Made by a program: the position numbers and the translations under genes. Source: Roseovarius sp. 217 (GTDB lineage Bacteria > Pseudomonadota > Alphaproteobacteria > Rhodobacterales > Rhodobacteraceae). From it: a stretch of 64,000 nt of DNA. Of the stretch, positions 1 to 7,291 are shown in pieces. Below the pieces are notes generated by a model that ran no database searches, was not told the DNA's origin, and worked only from the letters and a program-made list of their open reading frames with translations. Where the stretch lies: assembly GCF_000152845.1 (NCBI RefSeq), contig NZ_CH902584.1, positions 1,781,815-1,845,814 on the forward strand, written 5' to 3'. Positions within the stretch are counted from its first letter, which is position 1; each line of letters starts with the position of its first letter.

Positions 1-12
1 CCTGAATACCTA

Positions 13-19
13 AAAGGAG
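13..19 (+). promoter_or_regulatory. Ribosome binding site of the cytochrome c gene
   Basis: AAAGGAG lies 6 bases before the ATG at 26 and fixes that start. The window opens 25 bases upstream of the gene, so its promoter, or an upstream dehydrogenase gene sharing its transcript, is outside the window. Confidence 0.7.
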
Positions 20-25
20 TTCCGA

Positions 26-562
26 ATGTTGACGATCCGACGCCTCTTGCCCGCTGGTCTGACCGCATGTCTGGCGCTCATCGCGCTACCGGTGCTTGGC
101 GAAGAGGCCCCGTCGCCCGATGATCCCAAGTTTGCTGCCGCCTCTGAGGACGGTGGCCGCTATTTCACCGCCGATGATATTCCCACATTCAACGTGGCCG
201 AAGATGGCACGGTGGATTGGCGGACATTCTCTGGGTTCCGGCGCTATCATGCGGAATGTCATGTCTGTCATGGGCCGGATGGTGAGGGATCGACCTATGC
301 GCCGGCGCTCAAAAAGTCGGCTGTGACGATGGATTACTATGATTTCTATGGTGTCGTTGCCGAAGGGCGGCAAAAGGTGAATGCCTCTGAAAATTCGGTG
401 ATGCCGTCCTTTGGCACCAACCCGAATGTGATGTGCTATCTGGATGACATCTATGTCTATCTCAAGGCGCGCGGATTGGGCGTGATCGAGCGGGGACGTC
501 CGGCCAAGAAGGAGGCGAAATCCGATGCCATTCAAGCCGATGAAGATGCCTGCATGGGCTAA
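26..562 (+). CDS. c-type cytochrome, methanol-metabolism-related (four-cysteine type)
   Basis: This is a periplasmic monohaem cytochrome c of 178 aa, probably an electron acceptor for a PQQ-dependent alcohol or methanol dehydrogenase. It has an N-terminal signal peptide (about residues 1-25), a haem motif CHVCH at residues 78-82 and a likely axial methionine at M126 (VMPSFG). Besides the haem cysteines there are C137 and C176, which gives the four-cysteine pattern of the family found beside methanol-type quinoproteins. The last 38 bases overlap the next gene, suggesting co-translation. Family assignment is from memory of the motif layout. The presence of a xoxF- or exaA-like gene just upstream is an inference. 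Confidence 0.85.
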   Translation: MLTIRRLLPAGLTACLALIALPVLGEEAPSPDDPKFAAASEDGGRYFTADDIPTFNVAEDGTVDWRTFSGFRRYHAECHVCHGPDGEGSTYAPALKKSAVTMDYYDFYGVVAEGRQKVNASENSVMPSFGTNPNVMCYLDDIYVYLKARGLGVIERGRPAKKEAKSDAIQADEDACMG

Positions 563-1373
563 GGCGCTTGGCCTGGCTGTCGCGCTCTTGCCCGGAGTGG
601 CTGGGGCGCAGATGGCGGAGCTAGTCTCGCAGACGGCGTTTCGGGTCTGTGCCGATCCGGCCAATGATCCGATGTCGACCGAGGCCGGGACCGGGTTTGA
701 GAACAAGATCGCCGAGTTGCTGGCCGCAGAGTTGGACAAGCCGGTGGACTATAGCTGGTTTCCGATGGCGACCGGGTTTGTGCGGCGGACCCTTGGCGAA
801 AAGCGCTGTGACGTGATCATCGGGTTCGCGCAGGGCCATGAATTGGTGCAGAATACCAATCATTACATGGTCTCGGCCTATACGATCATCCTGCCGCGCG
901 AGAGTGAGTTGGCTGATGTCGTGACGCTGGCCGATCCACGCCTGAAGGGCAAGGTGGTGGGGATCATCGCGGGCAGCCCACCGGGCACGCATATGGCGCG
1001 CAACGGGCTGATGGCCAAGGCGCGGGCCTATCCGCTCTTTGTGGATCGGCGGGTGCAGTCGCCTGCGAGTGACATGTTGCGCGATCTGGAGGCCGGAGAG
1101 ATTGACGCCGCCGTGCTCTGGGGGCCGATCGGTGGGCCGCTGGTCAAGCGCGAGCATCCCGGATTGAAAGTCGTGCCGCTGATGCAGGAGGCGGGCGCGC
1201 CCAAGATGTTCTACCGGATCACCATGGGCGTGCGTCTGGGCGAGGATCAGTGGAAGCGGCAATTGAATTCGCTGATCCGGCGCAATCAGGCGGGGATTGA
1301 CGCGATTTTGGTCGAGGCGGGTGTGCCGCTGCTCAATGACATGGGTACAGAGGCCAAGGTGCTCTCGCAATGA
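525..1373 (+). CDS. Quinoprotein dehydrogenase-associated periplasmic binding protein (MoxJ/XoxJ-like)
   Basis: This 282 aa secreted protein has the fold signature of extracellular solute-binding proteins (family 3). The type found beside PQQ methanol/ethanol dehydrogenases (MoxJ/XoxJ) is thought to help mature or activate the dehydrogenase rather than feed a transporter. A signal peptide ends near residue 29 (VAGAQ). The ATG at 525 has AAGGAGG nine bases upstream, inside the end of the cytochrome gene; ATGs at 540 and 546 are possible alternatives. It overlaps the cytochrome gene by 38 bases and the next gene by ATGA, so the three genes form one translationally coupled unit. No ABC permease is adjacent here, consistent with an accessory role. 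Confidence 0.82.
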   Translation: MPFKPMKMPAWAKALGLAVALLPGVAGAQMAELVSQTAFRVCADPANDPMSTEAGTGFENKIAELLAAELDKPVDYSWFPMATGFVRRTLGEKRCDVIIGFAQGHELVQNTNHYMVSAYTIILPRESELADVVTLADPRLKGKVVGIIAGSPPGTHMARNGLMAKARAYPLFVDRRVQSPASDMLRDLEAGEIDAAVLWGPIGGPLVKREHPGLKVVPLMQEAGAPKMFYRITMGVRLGEDQWKRQLNSLIRRNQAGIDAILVEAGVPLLNDMGTEAKVLSQ

Positions 1374-1918
1374 TCCGGGCCGGTCTGGCCGCGCTGATGC
1401 TTATGGCCGGACCGGTGGCGGCGCAGGGGGTGGCAGAGCCGGAGGGCTATCGTGGAGAGCCTTACCGCGCGCCCGTGCCCGAGACATTGGCGGGTGCGGT
1501 TGTGGTTGATGCCATGGCGGCGCATGTGCTTTGGCAGGGGGGCGAGGTGGCTTTTGTCGATGTGCTGCCGCGCGCACCCAAACCTGCGAACCTGCCTGCG
1601 GGCACCATCTGGCGCGAGAAGCCGCGGCTGTCGATTCCCGGCGCTGTCTGGTTGCCCAACACCGGCTATGAGCGGATTGCGCCGGAAACCGAGGCCTATT
1701 TGAGGGACGGGTTGGCGGAGGTGACGGGCGGCGATCCCGGCCATCCGGTGCTGTTCTTCTGTCTGGAGGACTGCTGGATGTCGTGGAACGCGGCCAAGCG
1801 GGCGCTGGAGATGGGATATACGGAGGTTTACTGGTTCCCCGATGGCACCGATGGCTGGGACTTTGAGGACTATCCGTTGGAAAAGGTCGAGGCGAGGGCG
1901 GGGGAGCCGGGGACGTAG
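1370..1918 (+). CDS. PQQ-dependent catabolism-associated CXXCW-motif protein (rhodanese-like)
   Basis: This 182 aa secreted protein (signal peptide about 1-19) has a rhodanese-like domain. Its active-site region reads FFCLEDCWMSWNAAKRA, giving the CXXCW signature at C131, C135 and W136. The family occurs almost only beside PQQ-dependent alcohol dehydrogenases; the biochemical role is not established, but two spaced cysteines in a rhodanese fold suggest thiol-disulfide or sulfane-sulfur chemistry in the periplasm. Start and stop of neighbours overlap (ATGA at 1370), so it belongs to the same operon as the cytochrome and MoxJ-like genes. A strong hairpin with T-run follows at 1992. Confidence 0.85.
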   Translation: MIRAGLAALMLMAGPVAAQGVAEPEGYRGEPYRAPVPETLAGAVVVDAMAAHVLWQGGEVAFVDVLPRAPKPANLPAGTIWREKPRLSIPGAVWLPNTGYERIAPETEAYLRDGLAEVTGGDPGHPVLFFCLEDCWMSWNAAKRALEMGYTEVYWFPDGTDGWDFEDYPLEKVEARAGEPGT

Positions 1919-1991
1919 GGGGTAGATTGCGGATGGGATTGAGCGTGCCTTCGTTTGTCACCCGCGCGAATAGCACCGCAGGTGCCGCGCG

Positions 1992-2024
1992 ATCGCCAGA
2001 CCGCCCCCCCGGTCTGGCGATTTT
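1992..2024 (+). terminator. Rho-independent terminator after the PQQ accessory operon
   Basis: A perfect 12-bp stem (1992-2003 with 2010-2021) encloses a loop of six C and is followed by TTTT. It lies between two convergent operons. Its arms are repeated, with small changes, in a second palindrome at 2093-2116. Confidence 0.75.
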
Positions 2025-2092
2025 GAAGCGCTGCGCATCGCTTGGGCATTTTACGGTTTTTGCTGGCATAAAGTGGCAGTTACCGCCGTTGC

Positions 2093-2116
2093 ATCGCCAA
2101 ACCGCGGTCTGGCAAT
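2093..2116. repeat. Second palindrome related to the terminator at 1992
   Basis: ATCGCCAAACCG is followed directly by CGGTCTGGCAAT. The arms differ from the terminator arms by one base each, and this copy has no T-run on the plus strand. It may serve transcripts coming from the right, or be a repeated palindromic element. Confidence 0.5.
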
Positions 2117-2181
2117 CGCGCGGCACAGTGCCCGCCGGCCAATGACCGTTCAAGGCCATACCCTAACTCTGACGTTCCCCC

Positions 2182-2997
2182 TCAATACGCCGCAAGGCTG
2201 GTGCGGGCGCTGGTCCTTGTGCCGTCGGTGTCGTTTAGGCTGACCTCTGCTGTTGTGGTGCCCGTCGGGATCGAGACCCGCAGGCGGGGGTTTTCCGAGA
2301 GGGAGATGCTGCCGGTCATGGTGAGATAGGGCCTGTTGTCGATACTGATGGCGAGTTCATCCACCACGCGCAGCGGTGTGTAGAGCAGGGTGATCTGATC
2401 CATCGCCAGACCCGAATGGCTGGGATGGCTGATATCGACGTCAAGCGCGCGGACCTTGCCTGCGAGTGTCGCAAGGCGGGTGTTCACGCTTTTGCTGGGG
2501 GCTGCGATGTCAGGCAAGAAGGCCAATTCCATCTCGCCCAAGGTTGCCAAAGCGGCGACCGGGTCAGTGCCCGGAGGGGCGGCGCAGGCCCCCTGGCCGG
2601 AGGTTTTGAGGAACGCCTCGGCCATGTGCCGCTCGCCGGTGTCGGTGAGGGCCACGAGATGCAGCGGGGTTTGACCGTTGAGGCGGGCGGTGAGGCTGAA
2701 GGCGAATTCGGCCTGTGGCGCGGCAAGATGGAATTCGGCAGCCACGGGGGCGGGGTTTTCGTCGATCACCAGCGTCACGGTGGTGATCTTTTGACCCGCC
2801 GGGGCGATGACATGCCCGCCCAACACGGTGCGCGCGTCGTCGGTGGCGCGGAACGGTGCATCGAGCCTGACCTGCGCGCTTTGCGCGACCATGGGCGCGT
2901 CGCCGTAGAGGGCGGCTTGAATGTCGGGCCAAGCGGACTGCGCCAGTGCGGGGCCAGAGAGCAGCAGAGCCGCAAGGGCCGGGGCCAGATGTTTCAT
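2182..2997 (-). CDS. Quinoprotein dehydrogenase-associated SoxYZ-like carrier
   Basis: This secreted protein of 271 aa (signal peptide 1-20, ending ALAQ) resembles a fusion of SoxY and SoxZ, the sulfur-carrier pair of thiosulfate oxidation. The mature protein has one cysteine, C138, in SGQGACAAPP between the SoxY-like and SoxZ-like halves, where SoxY carries its swinging-arm cysteine. This fused type is found beside PQQ dehydrogenases, not in sox operons. I chose the ATG at 2997 because GGAGGGATGAC precedes it and it begins a clean signal peptide; a longer frame extends to 3087 without one. It is separated by one base from the end of the upstream DUF2380/3280 gene. Its cargo in alcohol oxidation is unknown. 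Confidence 0.8.
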   Translation of the reverse strand: MKHLAPALAALLLSGPALAQSAWPDIQAALYGDAPMVAQSAQVRLDAPFRATDDARTVLGGHVIAPAGQKITTVTLVIDENPAPVAAEFHLAAPQAEFAFSLTARLNGQTPLHLVALTDTGERHMAEAFLKTSGQGACAAPPGTDPVAALATLGEMELAFLPDIAAPSKSVNTRLATLAGKVRALDVDISHPSHSGLAMDQITLLYTPLRVVDELAISIDNRPYLTMTGSISLSENPRLRVSIPTGTTTAEVSLNDTDGTRTSARTSLAAY

Positions 2998-2998
2998 G

Positions 2999-3517
2999 TC
3001 ATCCCTCCGCAAAAATATGGGTCTTGAAGATATAGCGCATGCCGCGCAGCCATGAGTCGTCGGTGTTGGAGCGGATATCGACCGCACGGGCGCGCACCAC
3101 CTCGCCGCTGGGCACAGCGCGCAGCACGAGGTTCATCGACAGGATCAGGTTCGAGACCTTTTGCACCTCGCCCACAAGCACGTAATCGGCATCGAGTCGC
3201 GCCGCGAGACGGGTTTCGCAGCCGTAGCAATCGGCGGGGTTGGAAATGCGGTCGAGATCCTTGGCGATGGGGCTGAGGTCGAGCAGGGCAAAGCCGCTCT
3301 CGGCAAAGCGGGACTGGACATAGTCCTGCACCAGCGCAAGCCGGGCGGTTTCATCGGCGCGCACCGGATTGTAGGCCCCTTCGGTCGAGGTGTCGATGAA
3401 GGTGATCCCGAGAAAGGCGATGTCCGCGCCACCCCGCAACGGAACAAGCCCCTGCGCCGTGGCGGCGGAGGCCGACAGGAACCCGGCCAGAAGCCAGAGG
3501 AAAAGCGCCCGTATCAT
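2999..3517 (-). CDS. DUF2380/DUF3280 periplasmic protein of the PQQ cluster
   Basis: This is a 172 aa secreted protein (signal peptide about 1-22) of a family of unknown function that recurs in methylotrophy and PQQ-alcohol clusters. It shows alternating strands and helices, a DADYVLVGEVQKVSNLIL segment typical of the family, and a CxxC pair (DCYGCETR) near residue 97. It is transcribed with the SoxYZ-like carrier gene, which starts just past its stop codon. The CxxC pair, the CXXCW protein and the single-cysteine carrier make this a cluster rich in periplasmic thiols. The family name is from memory; function is unassigned. Confidence 0.7.
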   Translation of the reverse strand: MIRALFLWLLAGFLSASAATAQGLVPLRGGADIAFLGITFIDTSTEGAYNPVRADETARLALVQDYVQSRFAESGFALLDLSPIAKDLDRISNPADCYGCETRLAARLDADYVLVGEVQKVSNLILSMNLVLRAVPSGEVVRARAVDIRSNTDDSWLRGMRYIFKTHIFAEG

Positions 3518-3580
3518 GCGGGGATGTTACGCGCGCGCAGGCGCGCGCGATATGCGACTTTGGATGGAGAGCGTGGGGTC

Positions 3581-4765
3581 TCAGACACCCACGTCGATCA
3601 TCGCCTTTGCCAGCAGGGGCACGGTTTTTGCGTTGAGCCCCGCGATGTTGATGCGGCTGTCGCCGATCATGTAGATCGCATGCTCGGCGCGCAGGCGTTC
3701 GACCTGTTCGGGGGTGGCACCCAAGCGCGAGAACATGCCGCGATGCTGGGCGATAAAGCCGAAGCGGTCGGAGCCGGAAATGCGCTGCAATTCTGTTGCC
3801 AGAGACTCGCGCAGCTTGAGCATGCCAAGGCGCACCTCCTCAAGCTCTGACTGCCAGTCGGCGCGCAGGTCGGGATCGGTGAGCACCATGGTCACCAGTC
3901 GTGCGCCGTGATCAGGCGGGAAGGAATAGTTCTGGCGGTTGAGATAGGCGAGATTGCCCTGGGTGACCTTTTGCAGGCTTTTGTCCTGCGCCACGGCCAT
4001 CAGGATGCCGGTGCGTTCGCGGTAGATACCGAAATTCTTGGAGCAGCTGGCCGCGATCAGCGTCTCGGGGCAGTTTTCCGCTACGAACCGCACGGCGGCG
4101 GCGTCCGCCTCGAGCCCGTCGCCAAAGCCCTGATAGGCGATGTCGATCATCGGCAGCGCGCCACGCGCATTGAGCAGGTCCACCACCGCGCGCCATTCGG
4201 TCATGTTGAGATTGGCACCGGTGGGATTGTGGCAGCAGCCGTGCAAAAGCACCACATCGCCCGCGCGCAATCCATCGAGATCGGCCATCATGCCGGTGAA
4301 ATCGACGCCCACGGTTTCGGGGTCGAAATAGCGATACATCACCACCTCGATGCCCATATGCGCGAGGATGCTCAGGTGGTTGGGCCATGTCGGATCAGAG
4401 ACAAAGACGCGTGCGCCGGGGGTGGCCATCTTGATGAGATCAAACGCCTGACGCACCGCGCCAGTGCCGCCCGGCGTGGCAATGGCCGAGACCTGATCGC
4501 GGATCACGGCATCGCCCAGGATGAGCGAAATCATCACATCGGCAAAGGCTGGATCGCCCGCAAGACCGGTATAGGCCTTGGTGGTTTCCACCTCCCACAA
4601 CTGTTTCTCGGCGGTTTTAACCGCGCGCATGATGGGCGTGACGCCTTCGGGGGTTTTGTAGACGCCGACGCCGAGATCAATCTTGGTCTCGCGCGGATCC
4701 TCGCGGAATGCCTGACCAAGGGCCAGGATCTTGTCGGCGGGTTTTTCTTTCAAGGCGTCAAACAT
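3581..4765 (-). CDS. Aromatic amino acid aminotransferase (class I PLP)
   Basis: This is a 394 aa cytosolic PLP enzyme of the aspartate/tyrosine aminotransferase fold (type Ia), which moves an amino group between an aromatic amino acid or aspartate and 2-oxoglutarate. The PLP lysine is K243 in SCSKNFGIYRER, and the PLP-binding LLHGCCHNPTGANL segment is present. Subfamily Ia length is normal. I chose the ATG at 4765, which overlaps the stop of sseA as TGATG/ATGA and begins MFDALKEK like relatives; an upstream frame to 4819 adds a non-conserved tail. It is the second gene of an sseA-aminotransferase operon, which could link cysteine transamination to mercaptopyruvate use. Substrate (aspartate versus aromatic) cannot be fixed from sequence. 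Confidence 0.85.
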   Translation of the reverse strand: MFDALKEKPADKILALGQAFREDPRETKIDLGVGVYKTPEGVTPIMRAVKTAEKQLWEVETTKAYTGLAGDPAFADVMISLILGDAVIRDQVSAIATPGGTGAVRQAFDLIKMATPGARVFVSDPTWPNHLSILAHMGIEVVMYRYFDPETVGVDFTGMMADLDGLRAGDVVLLHGCCHNPTGANLNMTEWRAVVDLLNARGALPMIDIAYQGFGDGLEADAAAVRFVAENCPETLIAASCSKNFGIYRERTGILMAVAQDKSLQKVTQGNLAYLNRQNYSFPPDHGARLVTMVLTDPDLRADWQSELEEVRLGMLKLRESLATELQRISGSDRFGFIAQHRGMFSRLGATPEQVERLRAEHAIYMIGDSRINIAGLNAKTVPLLAKAMIDVGV

Positions 4766-5622
4766 CAGGCTTCTCCAGTGGCGACGGGCAGGGTGGGGAA
4801 CGCGCCCCATTCGGTCCATGACCCGTCATAAAGCGCATGGTCGGTCTTGCCGATCCGCTCCAGCGCCAGATTGATGATGGCGGCGGTCACGCCAGAGCCG
4901 CAGGAGGTGATAACCGGCTTGGTCATATCCACCCCGGCGGCGGCAAAGACGGCGCGCAGGGCGTCGGGGTCTTTCATTGTCATGTCGGCGTTCACGAGAT
5001 CGGTGTAGGGGACATTTTTGGAGCCGGGGATGTGGCCTGCGCGCAGACCGGCGCGGGGCTCTGCCGCCTCTCCGCGAAAACGGGCGGCGGCGCGGGCATC
5101 AAGGATTTCGTAATCGCCCAATTTGGCGGCGGCGGCGACTTGGGTCACGTCCTTGACCATCTGGTTCTGGCGGCGAACGGTCATGTGACGGTCGCGGATG
5201 ATGGGCGGCATATCCTCGACGGCGCGGCCCTCGGCCTGCCATTTTTGGAAACCGCCATCCAGCACGGCGATATTGTCCTGACCCATCAGGCGAAACAGCC
5301 ACCAGACGCGGGCCGCCGAAAACAGCCCCTTGGCGTCATAGACCACCACCTGATGGCCGTCGCCGACGCCCATGGCGCGGAGTTTGGACATGAATTTCTC
5401 GACCGGCGGGGCCATGTGCGGCAGTTCGGAGCGGGCATCGCTGATGTCGTCGATGTCGAAGAATCGCGCGCCGGGGATATGCGCGGCCTCGTATTCGGCG
5501 CGGCCGCTGCGCCCCTCAGAGGCCATGAACATGGTGCCATCGAGAATGCGCAGGTCGGGGTCCTTGAAATGGGCCGCGAGCCAGTCGGTGGAAACAAGCG
5601 TTTTCGGATCGTCCATGGCCAT
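4765..5622 (-). CDS. sseA: 3-mercaptopyruvate sulfurtransferase
   Basis: This tandem-rhodanese enzyme of 285 aa transfers sulfur from 3-mercaptopyruvate to cyanide or thiol acceptors. The first domain lacks the catalytic cysteine; the second carries C241 in the loop CGSGVTA, the pattern that separates mercaptopyruvate from thiosulfate sulfurtransferases. Length matches the family. The start is ATG 5622 or 5616 (MAMDDP). It precedes the aminotransferase gene with a 1-base-class stop-start overlap, so both are co-translated; an aminotransferase acting on cysteine would make the substrate. Confidence 0.88.
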   Translation of the reverse strand: MAMDDPKTLVSTDWLAAHFKDPDLRILDGTMFMASEGRSGRAEYEAAHIPGARFFDIDDISDARSELPHMAPPVEKFMSKLRAMGVGDGHQVVVYDAKGLFSAARVWWLFRLMGQDNIAVLDGGFQKWQAEGRAVEDMPPIIRDRHMTVRRQNQMVKDVTQVAAAAKLGDYEILDARAAARFRGEAAEPRAGLRAGHIPGSKNVPYTDLVNADMTMKDPDALRAVFAAAGVDMTKPVITSCGSGVTAAIINLALERIGKTDHALYDGSWTEWGAFPTLPVATGEA

Positions 5623-5696
5623 TTGCCCCCCGGTTCAAACGCTTTCTGCCTACAGTCTGAGGGGCAAAAGGGCAAGACCGTGTCGCGCCTGTGAGG

Positions 5697-5957
5697 CTAA
5701 CGGCGTAGGAGGCGCGCGGCGGCGCCAAGGGTCCAGAGGGCTGCCGCACCGCAGAGGCCCGTCGTGGCGACAAGCCGGATCAGATAGGCGGTGTCGCCAA
5801 CCGCTGAGGATGTCATGGCAAGGACGTATCCGCCAACGGCCCCCCCACATGCGCCCAGGCCCGCATGCAGGAGCCAGCCCAGACGGGGCGAAAGCCAAAT
5901 ACCAGCGGCGAGCATGGCCGCCATGGCACCGGACAGAGGGGCGATCAGCAATTCCAT
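5697..5957 (-). CDS. Small hypothetical membrane protein
   Basis: This 86 aa protein has three hydrophobic segments (about residues 5-22, 27-48 and 57-80) and a short basic C-terminus (LLRR). I do not recognise a family. It lies 15 bases downstream of smpB on the same strand and may be read from the same transcript. The high glycine and alanine content is typical of small integral membrane proteins. No strong ribosome binding site is visible. Confidence 0.55.
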   Translation of the reverse strand: MELLIAPLSGAMAAMLAAGIWLSPRLGWLLHAGLGACGGAVGGYVLAMTSSAVGDTAYLIRLVATTGLCGAAALWTLGAAARLLRR

Positions 5958-5972
5958 CCGCCGCCCCTTGCC

Positions 5973-6449
5973 CTAGCCGTGATCCTTGAGCAGGCGCTGT
6001 TTTTGCCGGGCCCAGTCGCGCTTGGCCTCGGTTTCACGCTTGTCATGGTTCTTTTTGCCCTTGGCGATGCCGATCTTGAGCTTGGCGATGCCGCGATGGT
6101 TGAAATAGAGCACCAAGGGGACCAGCGTCATGCCCTTGCGTTGGGTATCGCTCCAGAGGCGGGACATTTCCTTTTTCGAGACGAGCAGCTTGCGACGCCG
6201 CTTTTCATCGTGGCCAAAGGTCTTGGCCTGCTCGTAAGGGGCGATGTAGGAGTTGACCAGCCAGAGTTCGCCATTCTCGACCATGGCGTAGCTCTCGGCG
6301 ATATTGGCGCTGTTCACGCGCAGGGATTTCACCTCGGAGCCTTCAAGGATGATGCCGCATTCGAGGTCGTCCTCGATGGCAAAATCATAGCGCGCACGCC
6401 GGTTCTCGGCGATCACCTTGTAGTTCGGGTTTTCCTTGTCCTTGGCCAT
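5973..6449 (-). CDS. smpB: SsrA-binding protein SmpB
   Basis: SmpB (158 aa) binds tmRNA and brings it to stalled ribosomes for trans-translation. The sequence shows the family hallmarks: [30 protein letters not shown] at the N-terminus, IAPYEQ, the KLLVSKKEM segment and a basic C-terminal tail ([17 protein letters not shown]) that enters the mRNA channel. Length is usual. The tmRNA gene itself is not in the window. Confidence 0.97.
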   Translation of the reverse strand: MAKDKENPNYKVIAENRRARYDFAIEDDLECGIILEGSEVKSLRVNSANIAESYAMVENGELWLVNSYIAPYEQAKTFGHDEKRRRKLLVSKKEMSRLWSDTQRKGMTLVPLVLYFNHRGIAKLKIGIAKGKKNHDKRETEAKRDWARQKQRLLKDHG

Positions 6450-6496
6450 CCCGCCTACCTAATGGCGCGCGCGGGCGCTGTCCAGCGGGGGCGATG

Positions 6497-7153
6497 TTAT
6501 TCCGCTGCGCGGCGGATGCTGGCCATCAGGAGGTGGAATTTCTCGCCCTGAATGGCGACATGGCCGCGCAGAACCTCTGCGGCACGCGCGGCGTCGCCGG
6601 CGCGCAGGGCGGCGACGACCGACTCGTGTTCGGCCATGGATTGCGCCATGCGCCCACGCAGGCGCAACTGCATGCGGCGAAACGGTTTCAGGCGGCGATG
6701 CAAGCGCAGCGCCTCTTGTTCAAGAAAGGAATTGCCCGCGTGGCGATAGATCATGTGGTGGAACTGTTCATTCTCGCGGTAATAGCCGTCGGCATCATCC
6801 GCCGCGATGGCCTGTGTGCAGCGGGCATTGGCGGCGTCGAGATCGGCCAGCGCCGTCTCTGAAATCCGATGGGCTGCGAGGCGACCGCAGACGCCCTCGA
6901 TCTCGGCCATGGTTTCGAACATTTCCATCAGTTCGACCAGTCCGGGTTGGCGGATGAAGACGCCACGCCGGGGGATCTGTTCGGCAAGTCCAGAGGCGAC
7001 AAGCCGACCGAGCGCCTCGCGGATGGGCGTGCGCGACACGTTGAATTGCCGCGCGAGGCGGATTTCATCCAGCCGGTCGCCATCGCTGAAATCGCCGGTG
7101 AAGACCAGTTCTTCCAGTGCATCTGCAATGATATCGGCGCGGCGTATCTCCAT
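6497..7153 (-). CDS. GntR-family (FadR/FCD) repressor, MatR-like
   Basis: This 218 aa regulator has an N-terminal winged helix (residues 10-70; LARQFNVSRTPIREALGRL is the recognition part) and a C-terminal FCD ligand domain with metal-binding-type histidines (ENEQFHHMIYRHAGN and MAEHESVVAALRAGD). It is divergent from the TRAP-malonate operon, with a TTGTATACAA palindrome in the 138-base gap. In rhizobia MatR, of the same family, represses matABC and responds to malonate, and its operator contains the same TTGTATAC core as I recall it. I infer a malonate-responsive repressor of the genes 7292-12987. Confidence 0.82.
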   Translation of the reverse strand: MEIRRADIIADALEELVFTGDFSDGDRLDEIRLARQFNVSRTPIREALGRLVASGLAEQIPRRGVFIRQPGLVELMEMFETMAEIEGVCGRLAAHRISETALADLDAANARCTQAIAADDADGYYRENEQFHHMIYRHAGNSFLEQEALRLHRRLKPFRRMQLRLRGRMAQSMAEHESVVAALRAGDAARAAEVLRGHVAIQGEKFHLLMASIRRAAE

Positions 7154-7199
7154 AAAAAAATCCTAGCGAGAGCGAGGTTTGTGCGCAAGTGGGAAACTC

Positions 7200-7209
7200 T
7201 TGTATACAA
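7200..7209. promoter_or_regulatory. Candidate MatR/GntR operator
   Basis: TTGTATACAA is a perfect 10-bp palindrome, preceded by TC, midway between the divergent GntR gene and the TRAP operon. FadR-subfamily GntR regulators bind short palindromes with a central TATA-like core separated by GT/AC. A TTGACT hexamer follows at 7215 and could be part of the operon promoter, though I see no good -10 at the usual distance. Confidence 0.65.
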
Positions 7210-7291
7210 AAATCTTGACTCTGAATTCAAAACACCAAACACTGACCGATACGGTCCGGGCTACCCTGCGCGGGCACAATGGGAGGAAGAT

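Noticed and set aside
1927..2145. Plus-strand open frame of 72 codons in the gap after the CXXCW gene
   Set aside because: It spans both palindromes, lacks a ribosome binding site and shows no domain.
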